DNA of 64,000 nt, taken from positions 372,001 to 436,000 of the forward strand of contig CAVRTA010000006.1 of the NCBI GenBank assembly GCA_963724135.1, given 5' to 3'. Of the stretch, positions 41,572 through 50,235 are shown one piece after another. Every line of letters begins with the position of its first letter. Within the stretch, counting starts at the first letter, position 1. The notes below the pieces were generated by a model that saw only the letters and a list, made by a program, of their open reading frames with translations, had not been told where the DNA came from and searched no databases. Source of the stretch: DATLGB01 sp963724135. GTDB lineage: Bacteria; Actinomycetota; Thermoleophilia; Solirubrobacterales; Solirubrobacteraceae. A program made the position numbers and the translations under genes.

Positions 41572-42675
41572 TTAGAAGGTGATCACGGAGCGGATGCCGT
41601 CCTGGGCTTCCATCAGCTCGAAGCCGCGGTTGACCTCGTCGAGCGTCAGCTCGTGGGAGATCAGCGGCGCGACGTCGATCCTGCCCGCCAGCGCCAGCTC
41701 GACGAGCTCCGGGACCTGGTCGCGGCCCTTGACGCCGCCGAACGACGAGCCGGCGATGCGCCGCCCCTGGATCAACCAGCGCGGGATGACGTCGAGCGTC
41801 TCGCCCTTCCCAGCGACGCCGGCGATCGTGCACAGGCCCCAGCCCATGCGCGCGGCTTCGACGGCTTGGGCCATCACGCCGACCAGCCCGGTGGCCTCGA
41901 ACGTGTAGTCGGCGCCGAAGCCCCCGGTCTCGTCGATCACGCGCTGGACGACGGTGGCGTCCGCGACCCAGGTGTCGGTGGCGCCCTGTCCGCGTGCGAG
42001 CTCCAGACGGTCCTCGGACAGATCGATGCAGATGATCCGCTCGGCATGACACAGGCGCGCCCCCGCGACCGCGCCGAGCCCGACCAGCCCGGCCCCGAAC
42101 ACCACGCACACGGACCCCGGCTGCACCCGGGCCGTGTTCATCGCCGCGCCCAGCCCGGTGGACAGGCCGCACGCGAACGGGGCCGCGTGCTGCATCGGCA
42201 TCTCCGGGTTGATCTTCGCCAGCGCGATCTCCGGCATCACCGTGGCCTCGGCGAACGTCGACGTTCCCATGAAGTGCCGGATCGGCTCCCCGTCGCGCGA
42301 CAGCCGCGTGGTCCCGTCGGGCAGGTGGCCCTGGTTCTGCTCGGCCCGGATCGCCATGCAGATGTTCGTCCGCGAGTCCCGGCAGTGCACGCACTCGCCG
42401 CACTGCGGCGAGAACAGGGTCACGACGTGGTCGCCGGGCGCGACGGACGTCACCCCGGCGCCGACCTCCTCGACGACGCCCGCGCCCTCGTGGCCCAGGA
42501 CGCAGGGCGAGTAGCCCGAGGGATCCGCGCCGGAGGCCGTGTACATGTCGGTATGGCAGACGCCGCAGGCCTTCAGACGCACCAGCACCTCGCCCGCCTG
42601 CGGTCCCGCCAGTTCGAGCTCGGTGACGTTGAGCGGCTGGCCGAACTCCTCCAGCACCGCGGCCCGGATCCTCAT
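41572..42675 (-). CDS. zinc-dependent alcohol dehydrogenase, class III-like
   Basis: A 367-residue medium-chain dehydrogenase. Catalytic zinc: ACGVCHTDMYTASG and LGHEGAGVVEEVG; structural zinc from four cysteines in PQCGECVHCRDSRTNIC. NAD site: VCVVFGAGLVGLGAVAGARL. GTSTFAEATVM and RIAGSSFGGVKGRDQVPELV are characteristic of the class III/formaldehyde-dehydrogenase branch, so S-(hydroxymethyl)mycothiol or glutathione is a likely substrate (family inference). Located between an M23 gene and lgt, 25 and 0 bases apart, with no evident pathway link. Confidence 0.88.
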   Translation of the reverse strand: MRIRAAVLEEFGQPLNVTELELAGPQAGEVLVRLKACGVCHTDMYTASGADPSGYSPCVLGHEGAGVVEEVGAGVTSVAPGDHVVTLFSPQCGECVHCRDSRTNICMAIRAEQNQGHLPDGTTRLSRDGEPIRHFMGTSTFAEATVMPEIALAKINPEMPMQHAAPFACGLSTGLGAAMNTARVQPGSVCVVFGAGLVGLGAVAGARLCHAERIICIDLSEDRLELARGQGATDTWVADATVVQRVIDETGGFGADYTFEATGLVGVMAQAVEAARMGWGLCTIAGVAGKGETLDVIPRWLIQGRRIAGSSFGGVKGRDQVPELVELALAGRIDVAPLISHELTLDEVNRGFELMEAQDGIRSVITF

Positions 42676-42700
42676 GAGCGGAACAGTACGGGGCCCCCGC

Positions 42701-43855
42701 CTACAGGTAGTTCATGGGGTCCACCGGCGCGCCGTTGATGCGCGTCTCGAAGTGGACGTGCGGGCCCGTGGAGTTGCCCGTATTGCCGGAGGAGGCGATG
42801 ATCGATCCCTGGCTGACGCTCTGGCCAACGCTCACGGCGAGTGAGGTGTTGTGGCCGTAGCAGGTCGAGAGCGGACCGGCATGCTGGATGCAGATGTAGT
42901 TGCCGTAGCCCCCCACCCAGCCGGCGATCCGCACCGTCCCCGCCGCCGCGGCCCGCACCGGGGTGCCGCTGGGCACTGGGATGTCGACGCCGGCGTGCAG
43001 GCGTCCCCAGCGCTGGCCGAAGCCTGAGCTGATGGGGCCGTTGACCGGCCAGACCAGTCCGCCGCCCCCCACCCGCACCGGCCCGATCGTCGCCGGGACG
43101 CCGGCCAGCCGCGCCTGGATGCGCGCCTGCTCCTCCTGCATCTCGCGCAGGTCGCCCTCGAGCGAATGGCGATGGTCGCGCACGGACGCCAGCAGCCCGT
43201 TCTTGCGCTCGCGTGCGCGGGCGAACTCGTCGCGCCGTGAGACGAGGTCGCCCTTGACCCCAGCCACCTCGTCGCGGCGCTCCTGGACCGCAGCGGCGAT
43301 CTGCCGCGCGTCGGCCTCGAGCCCGGCCAGTCGCTCTTCCGAGGCCTCCGCCTCGCGCTTGCCCTCGCGCACGGAGGTGAGGATGCGGTTGTCCTGGCGC
43401 CCGATACGCCGCGCGAACTCCGAGCTCTCGAGCAGCTCGGCGAAGCCGTCCGCGCTCAGGACGACCGTCAGCAGGTCGGGCGAGTCGGCCTTGTAGAGCT
43501 CCACCAGCCGCGCCGAGAGGAGCCGCCGGCCCTCCTCGAGCTTCGCGCGCAGCCGCACGAGGCGCGCGCGCTCCGTACGCAGGTCGTCCTGGATCGCCCC
43601 CAGTCGCGCGAGCTTGCCGTCAAGGTCGGCCTGCAGCCGCGCCTCCTTGGCCTGGAGCACGGTGATGTCGGACTGCAGCGCCCCGATCTGCTGCGAGTAG
43701 CCCCGGACGTCGGCCGTCAGCACGCCCTCCTTGGCGCGCTGCGCGTCGACCTGGCGCTCCTTGTCCTGTATGCGCGAGGACAGCGACGCAGCCCCACCGA
43801 GCGCCGGAAGCGCGAGGAGCAGCGCCGCCGCCGTCACCAGCGAACGGCTTCGCAT
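42701..43855 (-). CDS. M23 peptidase with coiled coil (EnvC-like)
   Basis: An exported protein of 384 residues. Signal RSLVTAAALLLALPALGGA; a long heptad-rich coiled coil (about residues 24-250, e.g. LQADLDGKLARLGAIQDDLR) with the EnvC-type LLSARLVELYKADSPDLLTV; then an M23 domain: WPVNGPISSGFGQRWGRLHA with HAGVDI, and GPHVHFETRINGAPVDP. The metal-binding His and Asp of HAGVDI and the HVH pair are present, so it may be an active endopeptidase, unlike degenerate EnvC. Acts at the wall during division or remodelling. Divergent from htpX. Confidence 0.9.
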   Translation of the reverse strand: MRSRSLVTAAALLLALPALGGAASLSSRIQDKERQVDAQRAKEGVLTADVRGYSQQIGALQSDITVLQAKEARLQADLDGKLARLGAIQDDLRTERARLVRLRAKLEEGRRLLSARLVELYKADSPDLLTVVLSADGFAELLESSEFARRIGRQDNRILTSVREGKREAEASEERLAGLEADARQIAAAVQERRDEVAGVKGDLVSRRDEFARARERKNGLLASVRDHRHSLEGDLREMQEEQARIQARLAGVPATIGPVRVGGGGLVWPVNGPISSGFGQRWGRLHAGVDIPVPSGTPVRAAAAGTVRIAGWVGGYGNYICIQHAGPLSTCYGHNTSLAVSVGQSVSQGSIIASSGNTGNSTGPHVHFETRINGAPVDPMNYL

Positions 43856-43885
43856 GCCGTCGCGATCCTAGGCTGAGCTCCTCCC

Positions 43886-43916
43886 TGGACCTGAAAGAAC
43901 GGCTGCATCCTATACT
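43886..43916 (+). promoter_or_regulatory. likely housekeeping promoter of htpX
   Basis: A perfect -10 TATACT (43911-43916) with TGGACC (43886-43891) or the overlapping GACCTG (43888-43893, 17-base spacing) as -35. Predicted start about 43923, 20 bases before ATG 43943. No CIRCE or HAIR repeat was seen. Confidence 0.5.
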
Positions 43917-43942
43917 TACCCTCCGTAAGCGCCTACCCTCGA

Positions 43943-44854
43943 ATGGACACGATGCGCAAGCTCTCTTCCTTCGGTCGCGACACGGGCCTCCAGGTCCGAA
44001 TGGCGACAGTCATGCTCCTTCTCGGAGCGGTCTACGTCGCGTTCGTCGGCGTACTGCTCCAAGCCGGCGTCGGTGCCGGGATCGTCGTCACGATCGCTGC
44101 CGGCCTGGCCCTGCTGCAGCTGTTCGCCTCGGACAAGATGGCGCTCGCCGCGATGGGCGCCAAAGAGGTGTCGCCGCAACAGGCGCCGGAGCTGCACGCG
44201 ATGATCGAGCGCCTGTGCGTGCAGGCCGACCTGCCCAAGCCGCGCATCGCGATCGCCAACACGAGCATGCCGAACGCCTTCGCGCTCGGGCGCTCGCCCA
44301 AGAACTCGACCGTCTGCGCGACCACCGGGATCATGGAGCTGCTGACGCCGGCCGAGCTCGAGGGCGTGATGGCACACGAGCTCGCCCACATCGCCAACCG
44401 CGACGTGATGGTGATGACGCTGGCGTCGTTCTTCGCGACGATCGCCGCCTACATCGTCCAGTTCGGCTTCTATTTCGGCGGCGGCATGGGCGGCGGCGAC
44501 GACGAGGACAACATGTCCTTCATCGCCGTCTTCTTCGTCTCGCTGGCCGTCTACGCGGTGTCGTTCTTCCTCATGCAGGCGCTGTCGCGCTATCGCGAGT
44601 ACGCGGCCGACCGCGGCTCGGCGATCATCACCGGCCGCCCGAGCGCGCTCGCCTCGGCACTGATGAAGATCTCCTCCGGCATGCACCAGATCCCCAAGCA
44701 GGACCTGCGCGCCACCTCGCAGCTGTCGGCGTTCTACATCTTCCCGCCGAACGTCAAGAGCGCCTTCGGTGAGGTCTTCATGACGCATCCGCGCATGGAG
44801 AAGCGCATCGCCGCGCTCCAGCGGCTCGAGGGGCAGCTGCAGTCAGGCGCATAG
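43943..44854 (+). CDS. htpX: M48 membrane zinc protease HtpX
   Basis: Membrane-integral endopeptidase for misfolded membrane proteins. 303 residues with four hydrophobic segments: two N-terminal (MATVMLLLGAVYVAFVGVLL; GIVVTIAAGLALLQLF) and two after the active site (TLASFFATIAAYIVQFGFYF; FIAVFFVSLAVYAVSFFLM). Zinc motif HELAHIAN (HExxH) and the third ligand Glu in RYREYAADRGSA. MPNAFALGRSPKNSTVCAT is the family signature. Its stop overlaps the FGGY kinase 3' end by 12 bases. Its closeness to the Psp module 2 kb away suggests a shared envelope-stress theme. Confidence 0.94.
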   Translation: MDTMRKLSSFGRDTGLQVRMATVMLLLGAVYVAFVGVLLQAGVGAGIVVTIAAGLALLQLFASDKMALAAMGAKEVSPQQAPELHAMIERLCVQADLPKPRIAIANTSMPNAFALGRSPKNSTVCATTGIMELLTPAELEGVMAHELAHIANRDVMVMTLASFFATIAAYIVQFGFYFGGGMGGGDDEDNMSFIAVFFVSLAVYAVSFFLMQALSRYREYAADRGSAIITGRPSALASALMKISSGMHQIPKQDLRATSQLSAFYIFPPNVKSAFGEVFMTHPRMEKRIAALQRLEGQLQSGA

Positions 44855-45988
44855 GAGCGCCGCGCCGCGCGCGGACGCGTCGCGCGTGCCGGTGAAGTCG
44901 ACCGGCACGCCCAGCGCGGCCGCCAGGACCTGCTTGAACAGCTCGGAGCGCATGAAGCCGCCGGTGGCGCGAACCCGCTCGACCGCGTAGCCGCCGGCGG
45001 CCAGCGAGTCGAGCACGAGCCGCAGCTGATGACAGACGCCCTCGAGCGCCGCCCGCACGACGTGCGCCCGCGTGTGCCCGTGCGCGAGGCCCTCGATGCG
45101 CGCACGCACGCGCGCATCCCAGTGCGGCGCACGCTCGGCGTACAGGTGCGGGTGCATGACCAGCCCTTCGGTCGCGACCCCGGCCGCCTCGGCGAGCAGC
45201 TCCTCGTGCGTCGCGCCGAACAGCCGCGTGAGCCAGTCGAGCACCGAGCCGGCATTGTTGATCGCGCCGCCGACGACCCAGCGGCCCGGCGTCAGGGCGT
45301 AGCAGAACGTGGCCTCGGTGACGCGGGGATCGGCGACCGTGAGCCGCAGCGCGGCGCTGGTCCCGATCGAGCAGGCGGCGATGGTCTCGGTCGCCCCGAG
45401 CCCGAGATTCGCGCACGGCCCGTCGCCGGCGCCGACGACGAGGTCGCCGAAGCGCTCCGTGACGGGGACGGGACGGGCGAGCTGGCCGGGCTCGACGCCG
45501 GCGAGCGCCAGCGCATCGGGCGCCCAGTCGAGCGTCGCGAGGTCGAGCAGCCCGGTGCCCGACGCGCAGGAGTGGTCGACCACCCACTCGCCGGTGAGGC
45601 GATGCACGACGAGCTCCTTGATGCCGACCCAGCGGTGCGCGGTGACGCCCCGCTCGCGCCACTCGACGAGCTTGACGAGGGGCGACATCGGATGCAGCGG
45701 CGTTCCTGTGCGGGCGTGGAGCCCGGGGTGCTCGCGCAGGAGCCGTTCGGCCTGGGCGACCGCGCTCGTGTCGCGCCACGTGTGCAGCGGGGTCACGGGC
45801 CGGTCGCGCTCGTCGAGCCCGACCAGCGAGTGCATCGCGCAGGAGATGCCGAACAAGCCGTCGGGGACGAGCGCGAGGGCCGCTGCGACGCTGCCCTCGA
45901 GCGAGCCGTCGTGCTCCCGCTCGCGCCGCTCGCCGCCGTCGGTGAGCAGCTTCACCGATGTGCTCCCGATGTCGAGTCCGGCCGCCAT
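44843..45988 (-). CDS. FGGY-family carbohydrate kinase
   Basis: Sugar kinase of the gluconokinase/xylulokinase/glycerol kinase family. AAGLDIGSTSVKLLTDGG is the phosphate-1 motif, LFGISCAMHSLVGLDERDRP the substrate loop, HTWRDTSA, DLVVGAGDGPCANLG, CSIGTSAALRLTV (phosphate-2), and RATGGFMRSELFKQVLAAAL the adenosine motif. 381 residues is about 100 fewer than most FGGY kinases, with no obvious gap. Substrate unclear; the MSPLVKLVEWRE segment resembles gluconokinases. Its start is only 11 bases from the divergent pspAB start. Confidence 0.85.
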   Translation of the reverse strand: MAAGLDIGSTSVKLLTDGGERREREHDGSLEGSVAAALALVPDGLFGISCAMHSLVGLDERDRPVTPLHTWRDTSAVAQAERLLREHPGLHARTGTPLHPMSPLVKLVEWRERGVTAHRWVGIKELVVHRLTGEWVVDHSCASGTGLLDLATLDWAPDALALAGVEPGQLARPVPVTERFGDLVVGAGDGPCANLGLGATETIAACSIGTSAALRLTVADPRVTEATFCYALTPGRWVVGGAINNAGSVLDWLTRLFGATHEELLAEAAGVATEGLVMHPHLYAERAPHWDARVRARIEGLAHGHTRAHVVRAALEGVCHQLRLVLDSLAAGGYAVERVRATGGFMRSELFKQVLAAALGVPVDFTGTRDASARGAALLCA

Positions 45989-45999
45989 AGGCTTGGACT

Positions 46000-46572
46000 A
46001 TGGGCTTCCTCGACATCCTGCGCGGCAAGCGCGAGCTGCGCCAGCCGACGGACGACCGGCTGTTCGCGATGTCCACGGCGATCATCACGATGACCGAGGA
46101 GCTCGGGATGAAGCCCACGGAGAAGGCCGCGATCGTCTTCCAGCCGCTCGCCACCGCCGATTTCAACGCGATCGTCCAGGAGATGCAGGAGCTCCTGAAC
46201 CTGACGGGCGACGAGACGGGGACGAAGATCGAGACCAGGGACGACTCGTTCGGCTACCGCTTCATGATCCTGTCCGACCCCGAGTTCGAGGACCTGGTCG
46301 TCGGGCTCAACGCGGTCAACGGGGCCCTGCGCGACGGCGGCTACGCCGACCGCGTGCTCTGCGCCGTCTTCCCCTTCAAGGACGCCGAGGGGCGCGACGT
46401 GCACTGGATCTACAACGTCAAGCGCGCCACCTACTACCCCTTTGTCCCCGCGCCCGGCGACCAGCAGCGCGACAACGCGCGCGAGCTGCAGCTCAAGGCC
46501 CAGCTCGAGTCCGACCTGCCGATCGAGGCCGACCTCGCCCGCTGGTTCCCGCTTTGGGAGGTCCCGCTCTAG
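46000..46572 (+). CDS. pspAB: PspA-associated protein PspAB
   Basis: A 190-residue soluble protein matching the PspAB family seen beside pspA in actinobacteria: FLDILRGKRELRQPTDDRLF at the N-terminus, KAAIVFQPLATADFNAIVQE, SFGYRFMILSDPEFEDLVVG, YADRVLCAVFPFKDAEG and IYNVKRATYYPFVP. Biochemical activity is not established. It converges on the pspA-pspAA pair 22 bases away, which supports the assignment. It lacks a Shine-Dalgarno sequence. Confidence 0.82.
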   Translation: MGFLDILRGKRELRQPTDDRLFAMSTAIITMTEELGMKPTEKAAIVFQPLATADFNAIVQEMQELLNLTGDETGTKIETRDDSFGYRFMILSDPEFEDLVVGLNAVNGALRDGGYADRVLCAVFPFKDAEGRDVHWIYNVKRATYYPFVPAPGDQQRDNARELQLKAQLESDLPIEADLARWFPLWEVPL

Positions 46573-46594
46573 GGGCGCCGGAGGCGGCCCGGGC

Positions 46595-46873
46595 TCAGTC
46601 CGGGATCAGGCCCTCGCCGGTGAACTCCGACTGCGCCTCGGCGAAGGTGATGTCGGGCGGCGGCAGGATGATGTCTGACTCCTCGAGGTCGTCGCCGTCG
46701 AGCGGCGAGCCCTCGGTGCGGACGTAGTCGAGCATCTGGCCGAAGAGGTCCTGGAAGCGACCCTCGTCGCCGGCTTCAGCGGCGGCGACGGCGTCGTTGT
46801 CGAGCTCGTTGAGCCGGTCGGCCGCGCCATCGGGCAGCCGGTACTGGTTCTCCGTCGCGATCCGGACGATCAC
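46595..46873 (-). CDS. pspAA: PspA-associated protein PspAA
   Basis: A 92-residue acidic protein: VIVRIATENQYRLPDGAADR, LNELDNDAVAAAEAGDEGRF, then an acidic tail DLEESDIILPPPDITFAEA. This is the PspAA pattern, a small partner that binds PspA in actinobacteria (family knowledge). GTG 46873 overlaps the pspA stop by GTGA, so both are made from one message. Confidence 0.85.
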   Translation of the reverse strand: MIVRIATENQYRLPDGAADRLNELDNDAVAAAEAGDEGRFQDLFGQMLDYVRTEGSPLDGDDLEESDIILPPPDITFAEAQSEFTGEGLIPD

Positions 46874-47649
46874 GCCGTGCCCTCCTGCGTCGGGGTGGAC
46901 TGGGTGCCGGATCCGAGCTCCCCGGCCGCGGGCGCGGAGCCCTGGCCGAGTTCGGCCTTCATCTTGGCGAGCTCGTCGTCGATGACCGCGCCGCTGGACA
47001 GCTCGTGCAGCTGCTTGTCGATGTCGTCCTGGCCCGCGGTGAGCGTGAGGGTGTCGTCGAACGCGCCGGCAGCCTCGAGCTCCTCCATCGCGCCCGCGCG
47101 GGCGCGCATGTTCTCCGTCTTGTCCTGGGCCCGCTGCATCGCGAGCCCGACGTCGGCCATCTCCTCGCCCACGCCCGAAGCCGCCTCGGAGATCTTCACG
47201 GAGGCCTCCGCGGCCGAGTACTGCGCCTTGATGACCTCCTTCTTGGTGCGGAACTGCTCGAGCTTGGTGGACAGCTTCTGCTGCTTGTCGATCAGCTGCT
47301 GCTGCTGGGTCTCGAGCTCCCGGACCTGGGTGTCGAGCGACTGGAGCTCGGTCTGGGCGAAGTTCTTGCGCTCCAGCGCGGTGCGCGCGAGGTCCTCGCG
47401 GCCCTGCGCGAGCGCCTGGCGGGCCTGCTGGTCGAGCTTGGGCAGCGACGCCTGGATCTTGTCCGCCTGCAGCTGGAGGCGCTTCTTGGCGGTGACGACG
47501 TCGGCGATGCCCTTCTTGACCTGCTGGAGCATCTCCATCTGCTTCTGGTAGGAGTAGTCCAGGGTCTCGCCCGGATCCTCCGCCCTGTCGAGCAGGCGCG
47601 AGATCTTCGCCTTGATTACCGTGCTCATGCGTCCGGTGATGCCGGGCAC
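46870..47649 (-). CDS. pspA: phage shock protein A (PspA/IM30)
   Basis: Membrane-stress effector that polymerises on damaged membrane. Almost entirely helical coiled coil: STVIKAKISRLLDRAEDPGE (amphipathic membrane-binding start), LDYSYQKQMEMLQQVKKGIA, LPKLDQQARQALAQGREDLA, VRELETQQQQLIDKQQKLST. The C-terminal 40 residues are polar and disordered. GTG 47649 has AGGAGG 4 bases upstream, so the protein probably starts VPGITGRMSTV rather than at ATG 47628. Forms a unit with pspAA; PspAB faces it. Confidence 0.93.
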   Translation of the reverse strand: MPGITGRMSTVIKAKISRLLDRAEDPGETLDYSYQKQMEMLQQVKKGIADVVTAKKRLQLQADKIQASLPKLDQQARQALAQGREDLARTALERKNFAQTELQSLDTQVRELETQQQQLIDKQQKLSTKLEQFRTKKEVIKAQYSAAEASVKISEAASGVGEEMADVGLAMQRAQDKTENMRARAGAMEELEAAGAFDDTLTLTAGQDDIDKQLHELSSGAVIDDELAKMKAELGQGSAPAAGELGSGTQSTPTQEGTA

Positions 47650-47688
47650 TTCTCCTCCTACGAGTCGACCTTTGCATTCAGCCTACAC

Positions 47689-48177
47689 ATGGAGCTAAAG
47701 CCGGTCTCGGCATCGCGCTCGACGCTCGTCCACTGGATGGGCATCGCCGACATCAACAGCGCCGGCTTCGTCCACGGCGGGGTGGTGATGAAGCTGTGCG
47801 ACGAGGCGGCCGGGCTCGCTGCGCTGCGCCACTCCCGGCAGCGCGTGGTGACCGGCGGCGTCGACCGCGTGACCTTCGTCGAGCCGATCGAGCAGGGGGA
47901 GCTCGTGACCTTCACCGCCTCCGTCAACGCGGTCTGGCGCACGTCGATGGAGGTCGGCGTCCGCGTGACGGCCGAGAGGCCGCGCTCCGGCGACGGCCCG
48001 CGGCACACGAACACCGCCTACTTCACGATGGTGGCCGTCGACGAGCACGGCCGCCCGACGCCCGTGCCCGGCCTCGAGACGGAGACCGAGGAGGAGGCGC
48101 GGCGCGAGCGCGAGGCGCAGACCCGGCGGCGCAACCGCCTGGCCGAGCGCGAGGAGATCCAGCGCAGCCGGCCCTAG
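47689..48177 (+). CDS. acyl-CoA thioesterase, hotdog fold
   Basis: A 162-residue YciA-like acyl-CoA thioesterase. VHWMGIADINSAGFVHGGVV and MKLCDEAAGLAALRHSRQRV carry the catalytic Asp/Asn region and the HGG loop; VVTGGVDRVTFVEPIEQGEL and VNAVWRTSMEVGVRV complete the hotdog sheet. The C-terminal RREREAQTRRRNRLAEREE helix is typical. No Shine-Dalgarno sequence; ATG 47689. Its stop overlaps the convergent NlpC-like gene by 4 bases. Confidence 0.9.
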   Translation: MELKPVSASRSTLVHWMGIADINSAGFVHGGVVMKLCDEAAGLAALRHSRQRVVTGGVDRVTFVEPIEQGELVTFTASVNAVWRTSMEVGVRVTAERPRSGDGPRHTNTAYFTMVAVDEHGRPTPVPGLETETEEEARREREAQTRRRNRLAEREEIQRSRP

Positions 48178-48767
48178 AGGCCGGCGGGGTGCCGGCGGGC
48201 GAAGCCGCGGCCGCCGCGCAGGTTGGTGCGCCAGCGCGGGCCCTCGCCCGAGGAGCGCCGCTCCCCGGCCGAGCTCGTGTCGAGCCGCAGCCCGGCGATC
48301 TTCAGCCACGCATGGCCGCCGTGCGCGTAGACCGTGATCCACTTGCCGGAACCCTTGCGCGCCCAGCGCATGAACGAGCCGGAGTCCAGCGGCGAGCGCA
48401 GCAGGCCGGCACCGTGCAGGGCGTAGGAGATGGTGCCCGAGCAGTCGTAGCCCGAGTCCTTGAACCGCGCGTGGCCACCGCCGTAGCGGTACGGCTTGCC
48501 GACGATCTCGTTGGCGGCGAAGATCGCCTCCTGCACCTTGACCGGAGCGTCGGCGGGGGCCGCGGCGTAGCCGCTCTTGAGGCGCTTGGCGACCGAGCCC
48601 GCGACGTAGACCCGCGGCGGGCCCTCCTGCTCGGATCCGTACTCGGAGCCGCCGGTGCCCTTTCCGCTCGGCGTGTAGCCGGCTCCGCCCGCGTCCTGCG
48701 CGAGCGCCGTGCCGGGCAGCACGAGAACGAACAGCATCGTCATCAGAAGCAGGGTGCGTCCCCGCAT
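48174..48767 (-). CDS. secreted NlpC/P60-like cell-wall hydrolase
   Basis: A 197-residue exported protein: signal RTLLLMTMLFVLVLPGTALA, a 60-residue linker, then an NlpC/P60-type domain with PYRYGGGHARFKDSGYDCSG (Cys nucleophile in YDCSG) and the His in YAHGGHAWLKIAGLRLDTS. The C-terminus is Gly/Arg-rich. It would cleave peptide stems or act as an amidase-like hydrolase. Expression is very probably controlled by the c-di-AMP riboswitch in its leader. A paralogue with the same features lies at 50579-51328. Confidence 0.85.
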   Translation of the reverse strand: MRGRTLLLMTMLFVLVLPGTALAQDAGGAGYTPSGKGTGGSEYGSEQEGPPRVYVAGSVAKRLKSGYAAAPADAPVKVQEAIFAANEIVGKPYRYGGGHARFKDSGYDCSGTISYALHGAGLLRSPLDSGSFMRWARKGSGKWITVYAHGGHAWLKIAGLRLDTSSAGERRSSGEGPRWRTNLRGGRGFARRHPAGL

Positions 48768-48787
48768 GGCCTTGAACCTCTTTCTCA

Positions 48788-48912
48788 CTGCCTGCGGGGT
48801 TAGCTGACGGGCTGCCGCGGAAAGAGCCGCGGCCCGCTCACAGAGCGGTTCGCCCCAACTGATTGGGTCCCCCGTTCCCCGGCTTCCTTCCGGGGATTCG
48901 GCGTTGTTCAAA
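48788..48912 (-). promoter_or_regulatory. c-di-AMP riboswitch (ydaO-yuaA type)
   Basis: On the minus strand the leader reads GCCGAATCCCCGGAAGGAAG, then GCCGGGGAACGGGGGACCCA, TTGGGGCGAACC, and CCCGTCAGCTAACCCCGCAG followed by GC, then about 20 bases to the ATG at 48767. These match the conserved core of the ydaO class, including the CCCGUCAGCUAACC strand. The class usually turns off wall-hydrolase genes when c-di-AMP is high. Confidence 0.9.
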
Positions 48913-49042
48913 CTGCAACTACGCGTGCAGACCTTACTGGTTACTTCGGCAGACGGCCTCCGGAACCTTTAGCCCGGTGACGTCCCCCCGAGGAACGAGC
49001 CGCTGGTTCCGGCCGGTTCAAACCGCCTATCGTCGCCCCGCA

Positions 49043-50224
49043 GTGAGGGCTGGAATCGTTGCCGTGACGCTGTTCTGCGCCGCTCTGGCCGCGGCCGGCT
49101 GCGGTGGCAAGAAGGAGCCCGACAACGACTTCTCGAGCCCGCCCGCGCCGGTGCTCGGCAAGCCCGCCGACGCCGAGGGGGCGGCGCAGAACCTCGGGTT
49201 CCCCGGGTTCGCGACCAAGAACACCACCCGCGTCGGCGGTGCCGACCCGATCGCCAATGCCGCGGGAGTCGCGCTGGCGGTCTACCCGGGAGCCGCGGAG
49301 GACTCGCGCCCGGGCGTGGTGACGATCGTGGACGCCGCCGACTTCCAGGCTGCCGTGTCGGCCGGGCAGCTCATGGCTGCGCCGCTGCGCTCGCCGGTCC
49401 TGTACTCCCAGGACGGCGACCTGCCGGAGGCCTCCCAGGACGCTCTGGACGCGATGGACCCCAAGGGCTCCGACGAAGCGGGCGGGGCGCAGGCGATCCG
49501 CGTCGGCGATCGCGCCGCCACCCCCGACGAGCTCGAGACGACCGACATCGCGGGCGCCAAGGCGCCGGCGGTGGCGAAGGCGATCGACCGGCTCGCGACC
49601 GCGGCCGCCGGCGCGCAGTCGCAGGCCGTGATCGTGGCCAGCGGCGCCCAGCCGGCCTTCGCGATGCCGGCGGCGGCGCTGTCCGCCAAGACCGGCGCGC
49701 CGGTGCTGTGGGTCGACGAGGACACCGTCCCCGCCGCCACCCGCGACGCGATCCAGGCGCGCAAGAAGCCGCGGATCTACGTCATCGGCCCGGAGGAGGT
49801 CGTCTCCGAGAAGGCCCTCACGGCGCTCGAGAAGCTCGGCCGCGTCGAGCGCATCAGCGGCGCCGATCCCGTCGCCAACGCGATCGCCGTCGCTCGCTAC
49901 GCGGACGGCCCGTTCGGCTGGAACGTCGTCGATCCGGGCCACGGGCTCGTGTTCGCTGCCGCCGACAGGGCGGGCGAGGCTGCCGCCGCCGTGGCTCTGT
50001 CGGCGGCCGGCACCCATGGCCCCCTGCTGCTCGTCTCCGACGCCGAGACGCTGCCGAAGGCGACCGAGGAGTACCTACTCGACATCCAGCCCGGCTACGA
50101 CAAGGACCCCGTGCGCGGCGTCTACAACCACGCCTGGCTGCTGGGCGACGACGAGGCCATCAGCGTCGCGGTCCAGGCGCGCATCGACAGCCTCCTCGAG
50201 ATCCAGCCCGTAACGGGCAGGTAG
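49043..50224 (+). CDS. lipoprotein with cell-wall-binding repeat 2 (CWB2) domain
   Basis: A 393-residue exported lipoprotein: IVAVTLFCAALAAAGCGGKK with lipobox AAGC. The mature part has CWB2-type repeats: TRVGGADPIANAAGVALAVY, VVTIVDAADFQAAVSAGQLM, RIYVIGPEEVVSEKALTALE and VERISGADPVANAIAVARYA, the R-I-x-G-x-D-x-x-x-x-A pattern that binds cell-wall polymers. GTG 49043 sits after TATCGTC, a possible -10. Divergent from the riboswitch-controlled hydrolase, so it may share the regulatory gap. Confidence 0.83.
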   Translation: MRAGIVAVTLFCAALAAAGCGGKKEPDNDFSSPPAPVLGKPADAEGAAQNLGFPGFATKNTTRVGGADPIANAAGVALAVYPGAAEDSRPGVVTIVDAADFQAAVSAGQLMAAPLRSPVLYSQDGDLPEASQDALDAMDPKGSDEAGGAQAIRVGDRAATPDELETTDIAGAKAPAVAKAIDRLATAAAGAQSQAVIVASGAQPAFAMPAAALSAKTGAPVLWVDEDTVPAATRDAIQARKKPRIYVIGPEEVVSEKALTALEKLGRVERISGADPVANAIAVARYADGPFGWNVVDPGHGLVFAAADRAGEAAAAVALSAAGTHGPLLLVSDAETLPKATEEYLLDIQPGYDKDPVRGVYNHAWLLGDDEAISVAVQARIDSLLEIQPVTGR

Positions 50225-50235
50225 ATTGCGGCGCG

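Noticed and set aside
43861..43942. Possible CIRCE/HAIR heat-shock operator before htpX
   Set aside because: No inverted repeat of either type is present; only a TATACT -10 box is supported.
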